A stretch of 7,510 nt of DNA from an uncultured Flavobacteriales bacterium (GTDB lineage Bacteria > Bacteroidota > Bacteroidia > Flavobacteriales_D > Sanyastnellaceae). Shown in pieces: positions 1 to 6,401 of this stretch. The stretch is from contig CAJXOV010000103.1 of NCBI GenBank assembly GCA_913057815.1, forward strand, positions 1 through 7,510, given 5' to 3'. Each line of letters opens with the position of its first letter. The stretch's first letter is position 1. The notes under the pieces were generated by a model. It was not told the DNA's origin, did not search any database, and was given only the letters and a program-made list of their open reading frames with translations. A program made the position numbers and the translations under genes.

Positions 1-1153
1 CCATTATATACTTCTGACTTTTGTCATTTATACCAGAGCTTAGTTCAATGGTTCCGCCATTGACTGTAAGCGCTTGAGTGGCGTTTTTCAATAAATTAAT
101 GAGCACCAGTGTAATCTGCTTTTCATCTGCAAACAACTCAAAATCTTGAGGTTTTACCTCTAACGAAACATTCTCAGGTGAAATTTCTTCACTAAACAGA
201 ACCGCTAGTTTTTCTAATAATTTTCTTACCTCTATGGGTTTTTTTTCAGGTTCAGGAACACTCAGAACACTTCTGTAAGACTGCACAAAACTCATTAAAT
301 CATCTCCTTGACTTTTGATCACTTCTAATCCTTTAACTGTGTTTGAAATGTGATTTTCGTTCAGCTCATCTTTTGAAATAACTCCATCTTCGGTTTTATA
401 ATATCCTAGAATAGATTCAGAAATGGAAGTAACCGGAGCCACACTGTTCATGATCTCATGTGTTAAAACTCGAATCAGTTTCATCCAAGAATCCGTTTCC
501 TGCTGGTCCAGTTCATTATTGATATCCTGAACTATTACCAATCGAAGAGCTTTGCTATTAAGCATTACTTCTGTAGATTTTATAAGTAGTTGCACCGTTT
601 CTCGTTCATTGGTCAGTTGGAAAAGCTTTCTATCTATAGGCGCTAAATCAGATAGTAGTTTGAATAATTCTCCATCCACACGTTCTAGCTGACGTAGGTG
701 ATTAAGCTGTTGGCTATTGAACATTTTCTTTACAGTAAGATTGGCAAAGAGCACATGGCCTTTGTCATTTATAGTCATAATGCCTATTTCAGCTTGCTTT
801 AAAATCTCTTGGTAATAATTCTCTTGAGATTTATTCTTGATTTGAGTTTCTCTAATCAGATTGTTCACTCTATTCATACTGGCATGAAGTTCACTCAGCG
901 TTTTAGGTTCCTTGCTCTCAGGAAAACGGAGTGTGTAATCTTCATTCTTTAAGGATTCAAAGAAGTAGGCAATTTTCACATTGGTTTGGTTCATGAACCT
1001 CACCAATAGAACTGCCTGTAAAACCACAAAGAACATTAACACCAATGCCAAAGGAACATTATCTGAAAACCAAGCATAAGCAGCTCCGAAACAGAAAAGG
1101 GTAACCATACACACCCTAAAAATCAACCGTATGTAGTAATTATTACTTGCCAT
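1..1153 (-). CDS. NtrY-like sensor histidine kinase, C-terminus cut by window edge
   Basis: Read on the minus strand from ATG at 1153, this gives 384 residues with no stop before base 1. Two hydrophobic segments (about 10-28 and 34-52) with a very short loop between them place it in the inner membrane with little periplasmic sensing surface. A PAS-like region follows (about 113-212, containing EIGIMTINDKGHVLFAN). The dimerisation/phosphoacceptor H-box is RVLTHEIMNSVAP with His232, and the N-box is LVLINLLKNATQAL with Asn357. The ATP-lid G boxes should lie just beyond the edge, so the break is the window end and not a mutation. The H-box form resembles NtrY-type kinases that pair with NtrC-type regulators. 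It starts inside the 3' end of the regulator gene (11-base overlap), which suggests translational coupling and a cognate pair. Signal unknown. Confidence 0.93.
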   Translation of the reverse strand, partial: MASNNYYIRLIFRVCMVTLFCFGAAYAWFSDNVPLALVLMFFVVLQAVLLVRFMNQTNVKIAYFFESLKNEDYTLRFPESKEPKTLSELHASMNRVNNLIRETQIKNKSQENYYQEILKQAEIGIMTINDKGHVLFANLTVKKMFNSQQLNHLRQLERVDGELFKLLSDLAPIDRKLFQLTNERETVQLLIKSTEVMLNSKALRLVIVQDINNELDQQETDSWMKLIRVLTHEIMNSVAPVTSISESILGYYKTEDGVISKDELNENHISNTVKGLEVIKSQGDDLMSFVQSYRSVLSVPEPEKKPIEVRKLLEKLAVLFSEEISPENVSLEVKPQDFELFADEKQITLVLINLLKNATQALTVNGGTIELSSGINDKSQKYIM

Positions 1154-2525
1154 TCTTCAAAGTTTCATCTATGCGTTTCATCTTGTTATAGAGCGTTTGT
1201 CTAGTTACACCTAACTCATTAGCTGCAGCAGTGTAATTCCCTTCATGCTTGTCTATAGCTCCCATGATCATGATTTTTTCCATCTCTTCTAAAGTAGCAG
1301 CCTTAGAACTGTGAGCTGTTCCTCCAGATGGTTTTAGTAGAAAATCAGATGGTTTTAACACATCTCCTTCTCCTAAAATTACTGCCCTCTCCATGGTATG
1401 TTGGAGTTCTCTTATGTTTCCAGGCCACTCGTAACCTAGTAATTTTTGCTGTGCTTTGTCATTGATCTTCAGTTTGGGTTTTCCGTATTTGGAAGCAAAT
1501 TTCTGAAGAAAAAAGTCGGAAAGAATCAGTACATCATCTCCACGGTCTCTTAAGGCAGGTACTTCCACATGAATAGTGTTTATTCTGTAAAGCAAATCTT
1601 CTCTGAATAGGCCATCTGCCACCATCTGATCTAGGTCACAGTTAGTAGCACAGATCAGCCGAATGTCAACCGAAATACTCTTGTTCGATCCTACTCGTAC
1701 TATCTCTCTGTTTTGAATCACAGAAAGAAGTTTGGCTTGCATTTGCAGAGAGAGATTTCCAATTTCATCTAAGAAAAGTGTTCCTCCATTAGCAGCTTCG
1801 AATTTACCTGCACGGTCCTCTTTAGCATCTGTAAACGCTCCTTTTTTATGACCAAAAAGCTCACTTTCAAACAGAGATTCAGAAATGGTTCCCATGTCTA
1901 CGTTTATAAACACTTCGTTTTTTCGTTCAGAGCACTGGTGTAATTCTCTAGCTATAACCTCTTTTCCTGTCCCGTTTTCGCCTGTAATAAGAACCGTTAC
2001 ATCTGTTTTAGCCACCTTGCGGGTTAAGGTTAGCAACTGATTTAAAGCTGCCGAATTCCCGATAATAGTGTTGGATTTTTGATTGATGAACTGTTTTAGA
2101 TTGCTTTGATTGGCTTTGAGCCTATCTATTTCTCTTTTAGATTTTCTAAGCTTTAATGCAGAATTAATGGTATGCATAAGCTTGTCATTATTCCATGGCT
2201 TTAATATGAAGTCAGCCGCGCCTTTCTTCAAAGCATCTACAGCTAAGTCCACAGCTCCGTACGCTGTCATCATGATTACAGATGTTTCCGGAGCCATCTT
2301 TTTAATCTCATTTAACCAAAACAACCCTTCATTTCCAGTATTTACACCAGCAGAAAAATTCATATCCAATAAAATGATATCTACAGATTTTAAATTTGGG
2401 TAAGAGGAGATTTGATTTGGATTACTTATAGTCTCCACTTCATTGAATTCAAATTGCAGCAAAATTTCTAAAGCGCTTAGCACACTTTTATTATCATCTA
2501 CTACTAGTATTCGTGCATCAGTCAT
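1143..2525 (-). CDS. Sigma-54-dependent NtrC-family response regulator
   Basis: This is a complete 460-residue protein with the three-domain NtrC layout. The receiver domain (1-125) has acidic pair Asp10/Asp11, phosphoacceptor Asp54 in ILLDMNF, Thr87 and Lys109. The AAA+ domain (about 152-385) has Walker A GENGTGKE (182-189), a sigma-54 contact loop GAFTDA (229-234), Walker B GTLFLDEIG with Asp253/Glu254, arginine-finger region LFREDLLYR (307-314) and sensor II GNIREL (369-374). The C-terminal Fis-type helix-turn-helix (about 411-450) contains NYTAAANELGVTRQTLYNKMKR. All ATPase and phosphorylation residues are present, so it should be functional. The contact loop reads GAFTDA where the textbook motif is GAFTGA. 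It is first in its operon, ahead of the kinase, and divergent from the ankyrin and efflux genes. Those genes carry sigma-54 promoters and paired dyads that are its most likely targets. Confidence 0.97.
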   Translation of the reverse strand: MTDARILVVDDNKSVLSALEILLQFEFNEVETISNPNQISSYPNLKSVDIILLDMNFSAGVNTGNEGLFWLNEIKKMAPETSVIMMTAYGAVDLAVDALKKGAADFILKPWNNDKLMHTINSALKLRKSKREIDRLKANQSNLKQFINQKSNTIIGNSAALNQLLTLTRKVAKTDVTVLITGENGTGKEVIARELHQCSERKNEVFINVDMGTISESLFESELFGHKKGAFTDAKEDRAGKFEAANGGTLFLDEIGNLSLQMQAKLLSVIQNREIVRVGSNKSISVDIRLICATNCDLDQMVADGLFREDLLYRINTIHVEVPALRDRGDDVLILSDFFLQKFASKYGKPKLKINDKAQQKLLGYEWPGNIRELQHTMERAVILGEGDVLKPSDFLLKPSGGTAHSSKAATLEEMEKIMIMGAIDKHEGNYTAAANELGVTRQTLYNKMKRIDETLKNGK

Positions 2526-2544
2526 TTACAGTCTTTTTAGGTGC

Positions 2545-2556
2545 GCGTTGCAACGC
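2545..2556. promoter_or_regulatory. Perfect 12-bp palindrome in the regulator's leader
   Basis: The sequence GCGTTGCAACGC is its own reverse complement. It is GC-rich in an AT-rich intergenic stretch, about 20 bases upstream of the regulator start codon. Its position between the candidate -7 box and the start codon would suit an operator or a small mRNA stem. It does not resemble the TGT-N11-ACA dyads further upstream. Function is inferred only from position and symmetry. Confidence 0.4.
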
Positions 2557-2567
2557 ATAACTGAATC

Positions 2568-2575
2568 CAAAACTA
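2568..2575 (-). promoter_or_regulatory. Candidate -7 box of the regulator/kinase operon
   Basis: On the minus strand these bases read TAGTTTTG, an exact match to the Bacteroidetes housekeeping -7 consensus TAnnTTTG. The predicted start of transcription would be near 2561, leaving a leader of about 35 bases before the ATG at 2525. No good -33 TTG element is seen at the expected 17-23 base spacing. An overlapping weak sigma-54-like arrangement (TGGATT-N5-ATGC, minus strand, 2569 to 2555) also has GG-N10-GC spacing, so which sigma factor is used cannot be settled by reading. Confidence 0.35.
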
Positions 2576-2602
2576 TTCAATTTATTCAAAAGAGGCGGCA
2601 GA

Positions 2603-2643
2603 GTGTAAAAAATATTTACGTTTTGTGTACATATATTTTACAC
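2603..2643 (+). promoter_or_regulatory. Paired activator sites (UAS pair A) upstream of the ankyrin gene
   Basis: Two 19-bp imperfect dyads lie at 2603-2621 (GTGTA-N9-TACGT) and 2625-2643 (GTGTA-N9-TACAC). Their starts are exactly 22 bp apart, two helical turns, so both would face the same side of the DNA. The core is GT-N11-AC, best form TGT-N11-ACA, reminiscent of NifA-type TGT-N10-ACA enhancers. The centres lie about 122 and 100 bp upstream of the predicted sigma-54 start at about 2734, a normal distance for an NtrC-family activator. A closely matching pair occurs at 3429-3469. Binding by the adjacent regulator is inferred. Confidence 0.65.
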
Positions 2644-2707
2644 CACACTAGAGTTTGGCACGGTCAAGAACAAACTTAACCGCTAAATACCAATTATTTA
2701 TGTTTTT

Positions 2708-2722
2708 AGGCACACGCTATGC
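2708..2722 (+). promoter_or_regulatory. Sigma-54 (-24/-12) promoter of the ankyrin gene
   Basis: The element reads AGGCAC-ACGCT-ATGC against consensus TGGCAC-N5-TTGC. The invariant GG (2709-2710) and GC (2721-2722) are separated by exactly 10 bases. Predicted +1 is near 2734, giving a leader of about 27 bases to the ATG at 2761. It lies between the paired dyads and the gene, next to a gene for a sigma-54 activator, which strengthens the call. Confidence 0.75.
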
Positions 2723-2760
2723 CTACTGTTTGGCACATCAATTCACATAAAAATAATATC

Positions 2761-3408
2761 ATGAAAAATTCAATTAAAACATCAGTAATCGGCTTGGCTT
2801 TATTAGGCTTCTCCATTTCAACTCAAGCACAGAATAATTCTACTCCATGTTCAGTCACGAACAGCACTAACTGCATTTCTTATGAAACACAAGACTGTTT
2901 AGCATATTCTCAAGCTAAAGAAAGATTTTTGGAATTGGCATTGATAGATGCTGCTAAAAAAGGAAAAATGGAAAGAATTAAATTTTTAGCCCATCAAGGT
3001 GTAAACCTCAACAGTGAAAACTTCAAAAATGAAACTCCACTATTTACAGCTGCTAAAAGTGGAAGAGCCGGAACAGTGAAATTATTGCTTTTTCTAGGTG
3101 CAGATATTAATACTGGCAATGACGGAAAAGGGACTGCACTATCTATAGCAGCTAGAAACGGGCATTTAGGAACGGTAAAATTATTAGTAGAAGAAGGAGC
3201 TCTAATCAATTATGCAAATGATACCATAAATACCCCTCTAGCGTTAGCAGCTTCTAACGGACACAAGCGTGTAATTAAATATTTAGTTTCCAAAGGTGCT
3301 TACGTAAATCATCAGTCAAAAGAGAGAATCTTAGTTCTAGTCTCTACGTCTGAAAGTATTCAGTCTGGAGTTCCTAACTCTTTAATCATAGATACAACCA
3401 AACGGTAA
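2761..3408 (+). CDS. Exported ankyrin-repeat protein
   Basis: The product has 215 residues from ATG 2761. An in-frame ATG at 2719 was rejected because it sits inside the -12 promoter element, upstream of the predicted transcript start. Residues 1-23 form a type I signal peptide (MKNS basic start, hydrophobic core, TQA cleavage site) with Gln24 as first mature residue. After a linker with Cys30, Cys38 and Cys46 come four 33-residue ankyrin repeats at about 55-87, 88-120, 121-153 and 154-186, with recognisable TPLxxAAxxGxxxxVKLLLxxGADIN patterns. A short non-repeat tail follows. There is no membrane anchor, so it is probably periplasmic. Ankyrin repeats bind proteins and have no catalytic site; the partner is unknown. 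It has its own sigma-54 promoter resembling that of the export operon downstream, so the two are probably co-induced. Confidence 0.9.
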   Translation: MKNSIKTSVIGLALLGFSISTQAQNNSTPCSVTNSTNCISYETQDCLAYSQAKERFLELALIDAAKKGKMERIKFLAHQGVNLNSENFKNETPLFTAAKSGRAGTVKLLLFLGADINTGNDGKGTALSIAARNGHLGTVKLLVEEGALINYANDTINTPLALAASNGHKRVIKYLVSKGAYVNHQSKERILVLVSTSESIQSGVPNSLIIDTTKR

Positions 3409-3428
3409 TTTGATGCCAGTTGAATAGC

Positions 3429-3469
3429 GAGTAAAAAATATTGACAGCCACTGTTAAATTATTTTACAC
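3429..3469 (+). promoter_or_regulatory. Paired activator sites (UAS pair B) upstream of the efflux operon
   Basis: Two 19-bp units lie at 3429-3447 (starts GAGTAAAAAATATT) and 3451-3469 (ends TTATTTTACAC), again with starts exactly 22 bp apart. The first unit matches the first unit of pair A at 14 of 19 positions, and the second shares the TATTTTACAC end of the second unit of pair A. The invariant bases across all four copies include GT at positions 3-4 and AC at positions 16-17. The centres are about 125 and 103 bp upstream of the predicted start of transcription at about 3563, nearly the same as pair A. The junction of the two units also forms an inverted repeat (TTGACAG-CCA-CTGTTAA). Confidence 0.65.
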
Positions 3470-3536
3470 AAACTCACTGCACCACTCACACAAATTCGCG
3501 TACACTACTAAATAACAACACTTTAAATATTAGGCA

Positions 3537-3552
3537 CGGCCTTAGTAATGCC
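3537..3552 (+). promoter_or_regulatory. Probable sigma-54 promoter of the efflux operon
   Basis: GG (3538-3539) and GC (3550-3551) are separated by exactly 10 bases, in the context CGGCCT-TAGTA-ATGCC. The -24 half is weaker than in promoter A. A better-looking AGGCAC half lies five bases upstream (3532-3537), but its matching -12 position reads GT and not GC. Predicted +1 is near 3563, which leaves only about 9 bases before the ATG at 3572. Shared flanks with promoter A (CTAAATA upstream, ATGCC, then TTTGGCACA) support a common design. Confidence 0.55.
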
Positions 3553-3571
3553 TTTGGCACAACACGTTTAT

Positions 3572-4918
3572 ATGAACATCATAAAATACATAACTCTTTT
3601 CACTCTCATTCTAGTAGCATTTTCAGCTACAGCTCAGAAAAAATGGAGTTTGGAAGACTGTGTAGCATACGCATTAGAAAACAACCTTCAGTTAGACAAC
3701 ACCAAATTTCAGGCGATGTCATCTGAAGAAAGCTATAAGCAATCTGTAAGAGAACTTCTGCCTAACATTAGCGGAAACGCTGGATACAGTATCAGATATG
3801 GTAGGTCTATAGATCCTAACACCAACTCTGTGGTGACGAATGATTTCTTTTCGAATAACTACTCCATAGATGCTACTCTAGATTTATTTCAGGGTTTTCA
3901 AACGAAGAATTCTATAGCTTCTTCTAAATTTCTAAAGCTAGCTTCTCAGGAAACTGCGTTACAAGAAAAACATCTTTTGGCTTTTAGAGTGATGACTGCT
4001 TATTATGATGTAAGCTACTTTAAAGGATTAGTGAAAATAAATGAAGAGCAAGAAAACATCTCTCAAAACAATTTGGATTTAGTCAACAAACAGATAGAAA
4101 TAGGCACTCAGGCTGCTTCAAACAGATATGATGCTCAAACTATCCTAGTAAGTGATCAATTAGAAGTTACTAGAAGTAAGAACCAACTGAAATCGGCAAA
4201 TTTAGCTTTGGCTCAGCTCATGAACCTAGAAGGAAACGCTCAGCTAGAGATTACAGAATTCACCCCTGAACTGCTAACGACTATCAGCACTTCTTCTGAA
4301 GAAGTATATAAACAAGCCGTAAATTTTATGCCTATGATAAAAGCACAAGAGTTACGTTTACTATCAGCAGAGAAACAAGTGGATATAGCCCGAGGTGGAC
4401 TTTATCCTTCTTTAGTATTATTCGCTGGTTACAACACTGGATATTTTGAAACCAATAGAAACCCACTGGGAGAAACCATAAAATTCAACGATCAGATAGA
4501 AGGGAATGCTTCTCAATATGTAGGACTCTCTCTAAACATTCCTATTCTTAATAAGTGGAGAAACAGATCTAACATAAGCCAACAAAAAATTCAAGCATTG
4601 ACAGAAATAAATAACTTGAACATTCAAAAGCAAGAATTGAACAATCTCATTCAACAGCTGGTTCAAGAATACGATGCTTCTCAATCGGAATTAGTTCTTA
4701 CTAAACTGAATGAAGAAGCTCGTGAGTTGTCTTTCAATACAGCTCAAAAAAGATATGACAAAGGACTTATCAGCGCTATAGAATTATTCCAAGCAAAAAA
4801 TCTATATTCTGCTGCTCAAAATCAAAACCTACAGGTACAACTCAGACTAGAAGTTCAGAAAAAAACACTTCAATTCTACCAAGGAATACCAGTATTCAAC
4901 ATAAACTCTACCAAGTAA
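3572..4918 (+). CDS. TolC-family outer membrane efflux channel
   Basis: The product has 448 residues from ATG 3572. The in-frame ATG at 3548 overlaps the -12 promoter region and would put an untypical MPLAQHVY ahead of a normal signal peptide, so I prefer 3572. The signal peptide is residues 1-21 (ATA cleavage, Gln22 first mature residue). It is followed by KKWSLEDCVAYALENNLQL, the usual start of Bacteroidetes TolC homologues. The rest shows the internal duplication of OEP proteins: long helical stretches, two strand regions (about GYSIRYGRSIDPN and FAGYNTGYFE) and a final helix with RYDKGLISAIELFQAKN. Length suits the family. It should form the trimeric outer membrane and periplasmic exit duct for the pump encoded downstream. 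The next gene starts two bases after its stop. Confidence 0.94.
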   Translation: MNIIKYITLFTLILVAFSATAQKKWSLEDCVAYALENNLQLDNTKFQAMSSEESYKQSVRELLPNISGNAGYSIRYGRSIDPNTNSVVTNDFFSNNYSIDATLDLFQGFQTKNSIASSKFLKLASQETALQEKHLLAFRVMTAYYDVSYFKGLVKINEEQENISQNNLDLVNKQIEIGTQAASNRYDAQTILVSDQLEVTRSKNQLKSANLALAQLMNLEGNAQLEITEFTPELLTTISTSSEEVYKQAVNFMPMIKAQELRLLSAEKQVDIARGGLYPSLVLFAGYNTGYFETNRNPLGETIKFNDQIEGNASQYVGLSLNIPILNKWRNRSNISQQKIQALTEINNLNIQKQELNNLIQQLVQEYDASQSELVLTKLNEEARELSFNTAQKRYDKGLISAIELFQAKNLYSAAQNQNLQVQLRLEVQKKTLQFYQGIPVFNINSTK

Positions 4919-4920
4919 TT

Positions 4921-6171
4921 ATGGATATTAAGATAGAAAAGAAAAAAGGAATTAGGCCAAAGCACATTGGTATAGCAGCTCTGGTTATACTGGTACTTTT
5001 CGTAGGATGGAAAATTATTTCTTCTACCTCCGCTAATTCTTTTAGAATAGAAAAAGAAAAATTATCTATTGCCACGATTAAAGCTGGGAAGTTCGATGAT
5101 TTTATTACCATCAACGGAACCGTAGCTCCTATCAGTACCATTTATATGGATGCTTATGAAGGAGGACGAGTTACCCAGAAGCTCATAGAAGAAGGTGCTA
5201 TGGTAAAGAAGGGTGATATCATCCTAACTTTAGAAAACAGAGGATTGTATGAACAAATCCTGGCCAGTGAAAACAACCTAGCTCTGAAGCAAAATGATTT
5301 AAGATCTACAAAATTGACTTTCGACAATAGGCTCATAGCAGGAAGAAAAGAATTAGTGAATACTGAGTATAATTTGCAACGCTTAAAAAGAAATTACGAG
5401 CAAAATCAATCTTTATATGACGAAGAACTGATCTCTAAAGAAGACTACTTAATTTCCCAAGAAAACTATGAATTAGCTCAGAAACAATTCGATATAGCTG
5501 AGCTGCAGAGTGATCAAGACAATAGGTTAAAAAACACTTCACTTAAGGATTTGGATTCCGATTTGGCTAGAATGAAAAAGACCTTGTCTATGGTTTATGA
5601 GAGAATAGACCACCTAAATGTACGTGCTCCTGCTGATGGCCAACTGGGCTTTTTAGATGCTGAGATAGGACAAAGTATAGGTCAAGGTGAGCGAATAGGT
5701 CAAATCAATGTACTGACTAATTTTAAAATAGAAGCTGCCATAGATGAACATTACATAGACCGTGTGAAAAGAGATCTTTCGGCTACACTAGAGAGAAATG
5801 GTGTAGAGTATGAACTGAGATTAAGAAAGGTTTATCCAGAAGTTAGAGGGGGAAGATTTAATGTAGACCTAGTATTCGTGGATGACAAACCAGAAAACAT
5901 AAGAGCTGGACAGAGTTATAATATAAAACTGCAGCTAGGAGCATCTAATGAAGCTATGCTTTTACCGAGAGGAAGTTTCTTCCAGAGCACCGGAGGACAA
6001 TGGATATTCGTGCTGAATGAAGAAGAAGGTGAAGCCACCAAAAGAGATATTAGATTAGGAAAGCAAAACTCAAAGTACTACGAATTGTTAGAGGGATTAG
6101 AACCTGGAGAAAAGGTAATTACTTCTAATTATTCAAATTTTGGAGATGCTGATAAGATTATTATTAAATAA
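4921..6171 (+). CDS. HlyD/MacA-like periplasmic membrane fusion protein
   Basis: The product has 416 residues. A basic N-terminus and one membrane segment (about 15-34, HIGIAALVILVLFVGWKIIS) anchor it in the inner membrane with the bulk in the periplasm. The first half of the lipoyl/barrel-sandwich domain is near 68-106 (VTQKLIEEGAMVKKGDIILTLEN). A long helical hairpin (about 108-228) follows, rich in Glu, Gln, Lys and Leu. The second lipoyl half is at about 231-264 (LNVRAPADGQLGFLDAEIGQ), then come beta-barrel and membrane-proximal regions to the end (EGLEPGEKVITS). This is the adaptor that joins an ABC exporter to TolC. It lies two bases after the TolC-like gene, so the two are surely cotranscribed. 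The next gene is separated by an unusual repeat-filled spacer. Confidence 0.94.
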   Translation: MDIKIEKKKGIRPKHIGIAALVILVLFVGWKIISSTSANSFRIEKEKLSIATIKAGKFDDFITINGTVAPISTIYMDAYEGGRVTQKLIEEGAMVKKGDIILTLENRGLYEQILASENNLALKQNDLRSTKLTFDNRLIAGRKELVNTEYNLQRLKRNYEQNQSLYDEELISKEDYLISQENYELAQKQFDIAELQSDQDNRLKNTSLKDLDSDLARMKKTLSMVYERIDHLNVRAPADGQLGFLDAEIGQSIGQGERIGQINVLTNFKIEAAIDEHYIDRVKRDLSATLERNGVEYELRLRKVYPEVRGGRFNVDLVFVDDKPENIRAGQSYNIKLQLGASNEAMLLPRGSFFQSTGGQWIFVLNEEEGEATKRDIRLGKQNSKYYELLEGLEPGEKVITSNYSNFGDADKIIIK

Positions 6172-6195
6172 GACTCAAGATTTAAGACTCTAGAT

Positions 6196-6216
6196 GTTAG
6201 ACTTTAGACTTTAGAC
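6196..6216. repeat. Heptamer array 1: (G/T)TTAGAC x3
   Basis: There are three contiguous 7-base units (GTTAGAC, TTTAGAC, TTTAGAC). Degenerate relatives such as TTAAGACT lie just upstream (6171-6190), between the stop of the membrane fusion gene and the array. It is the first of three different heptamer arrays in the 6172-6401 spacer. No open reading frame, promoter or terminator is evident here. Confidence 0.8.
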
Positions 6217-6240
6217 ATCCTTTTCTCTGTTGATGGGTTT

Positions 6241-6282
6241 GGAAGTTGGAAGTTGGAAGTTGGAAGTTGGAAGTTGGAAGTT
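6241..6282. repeat. Heptamer array 2: GGAAGTT x6, perfect
   Basis: There are six exact tandem copies of GGAAGTT (42 bases). The one strand is pure G/A/T with no C. Perfect short repeats of this sort can gain or lose units by polymerase slippage. Since the array is outside any gene, a copy change would alter spacer length and mRNA, not a reading frame. Confidence 0.95.
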
Positions 6283-6291
6283 TTAAAAATT

Positions 6292-6333
6292 AACATCAAG
6301 CCTCGAACATCAATCATCAAACATCAAAACTCG
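6292..6333. repeat. Heptamer array 3: AACATCA-type x6, degenerate
   Basis: Six contiguous 7-base units read AACATCA, AGCCTCG, AACATCA, ATCATCA, AACATCA, AAACTCG. The seven-base phase is kept without a slip although the units vary. It follows array 2 after nine bases. The rest of the spacer to 6401 is unremarkable AT-rich sequence ending in an A-rich start region for the next gene. Confidence 0.75.
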
Positions 6334-6401
6334 AAAAAGTCTTTGGTTATAGAAAAACACGATTTAAACAGGGTTAATACCTTGAACAGAAATAAAAGAA
6401 C

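Noticed and set aside
2555..2569. Sigma-54-like TGGATT-N5-ATGC on the minus strand before the regulator
   Set aside because: The spacing fits, but half of the -24 element does not. It overlaps a better housekeeping -7 match, so it is mentioned only as an alternative.
2654..2670. Possible sigma-54 promoter starting TTGGCACGG
   Set aside because: The -24 half is excellent, but the bases 10 further on read AA where GC is required.
2110..2679. Plus-strand reading frames of 97 and 78 codons
   Set aside because: They lie antisense to the regulator or across its promoter region, show no family features, and use the reverse of a strongly conserved gene.
2994..3209. Minus-strand 71-codon frame
   Set aside because: It is a shadow of the ankyrin repeats; its internal periodicity mirrors the repeats on the other strand.
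3409..3428. Terminator after the ankyrin gene
   Set aside because: No GC-rich stem followed by a T run is visible. The small inverted repeat at about 3441-3457 belongs to the paired dyads.
4908..5336. Minus-strand frames of 77 and 60 codons
   Set aside because: They are antisense to the membrane fusion gene with no independent start context or recognisable domain.
6241..6333. CRISPR-like or transposon-end reading of the repeats
   Set aside because: The units are seven bases with no unique spacers between them, and there are no terminal inverted repeats or transposase.
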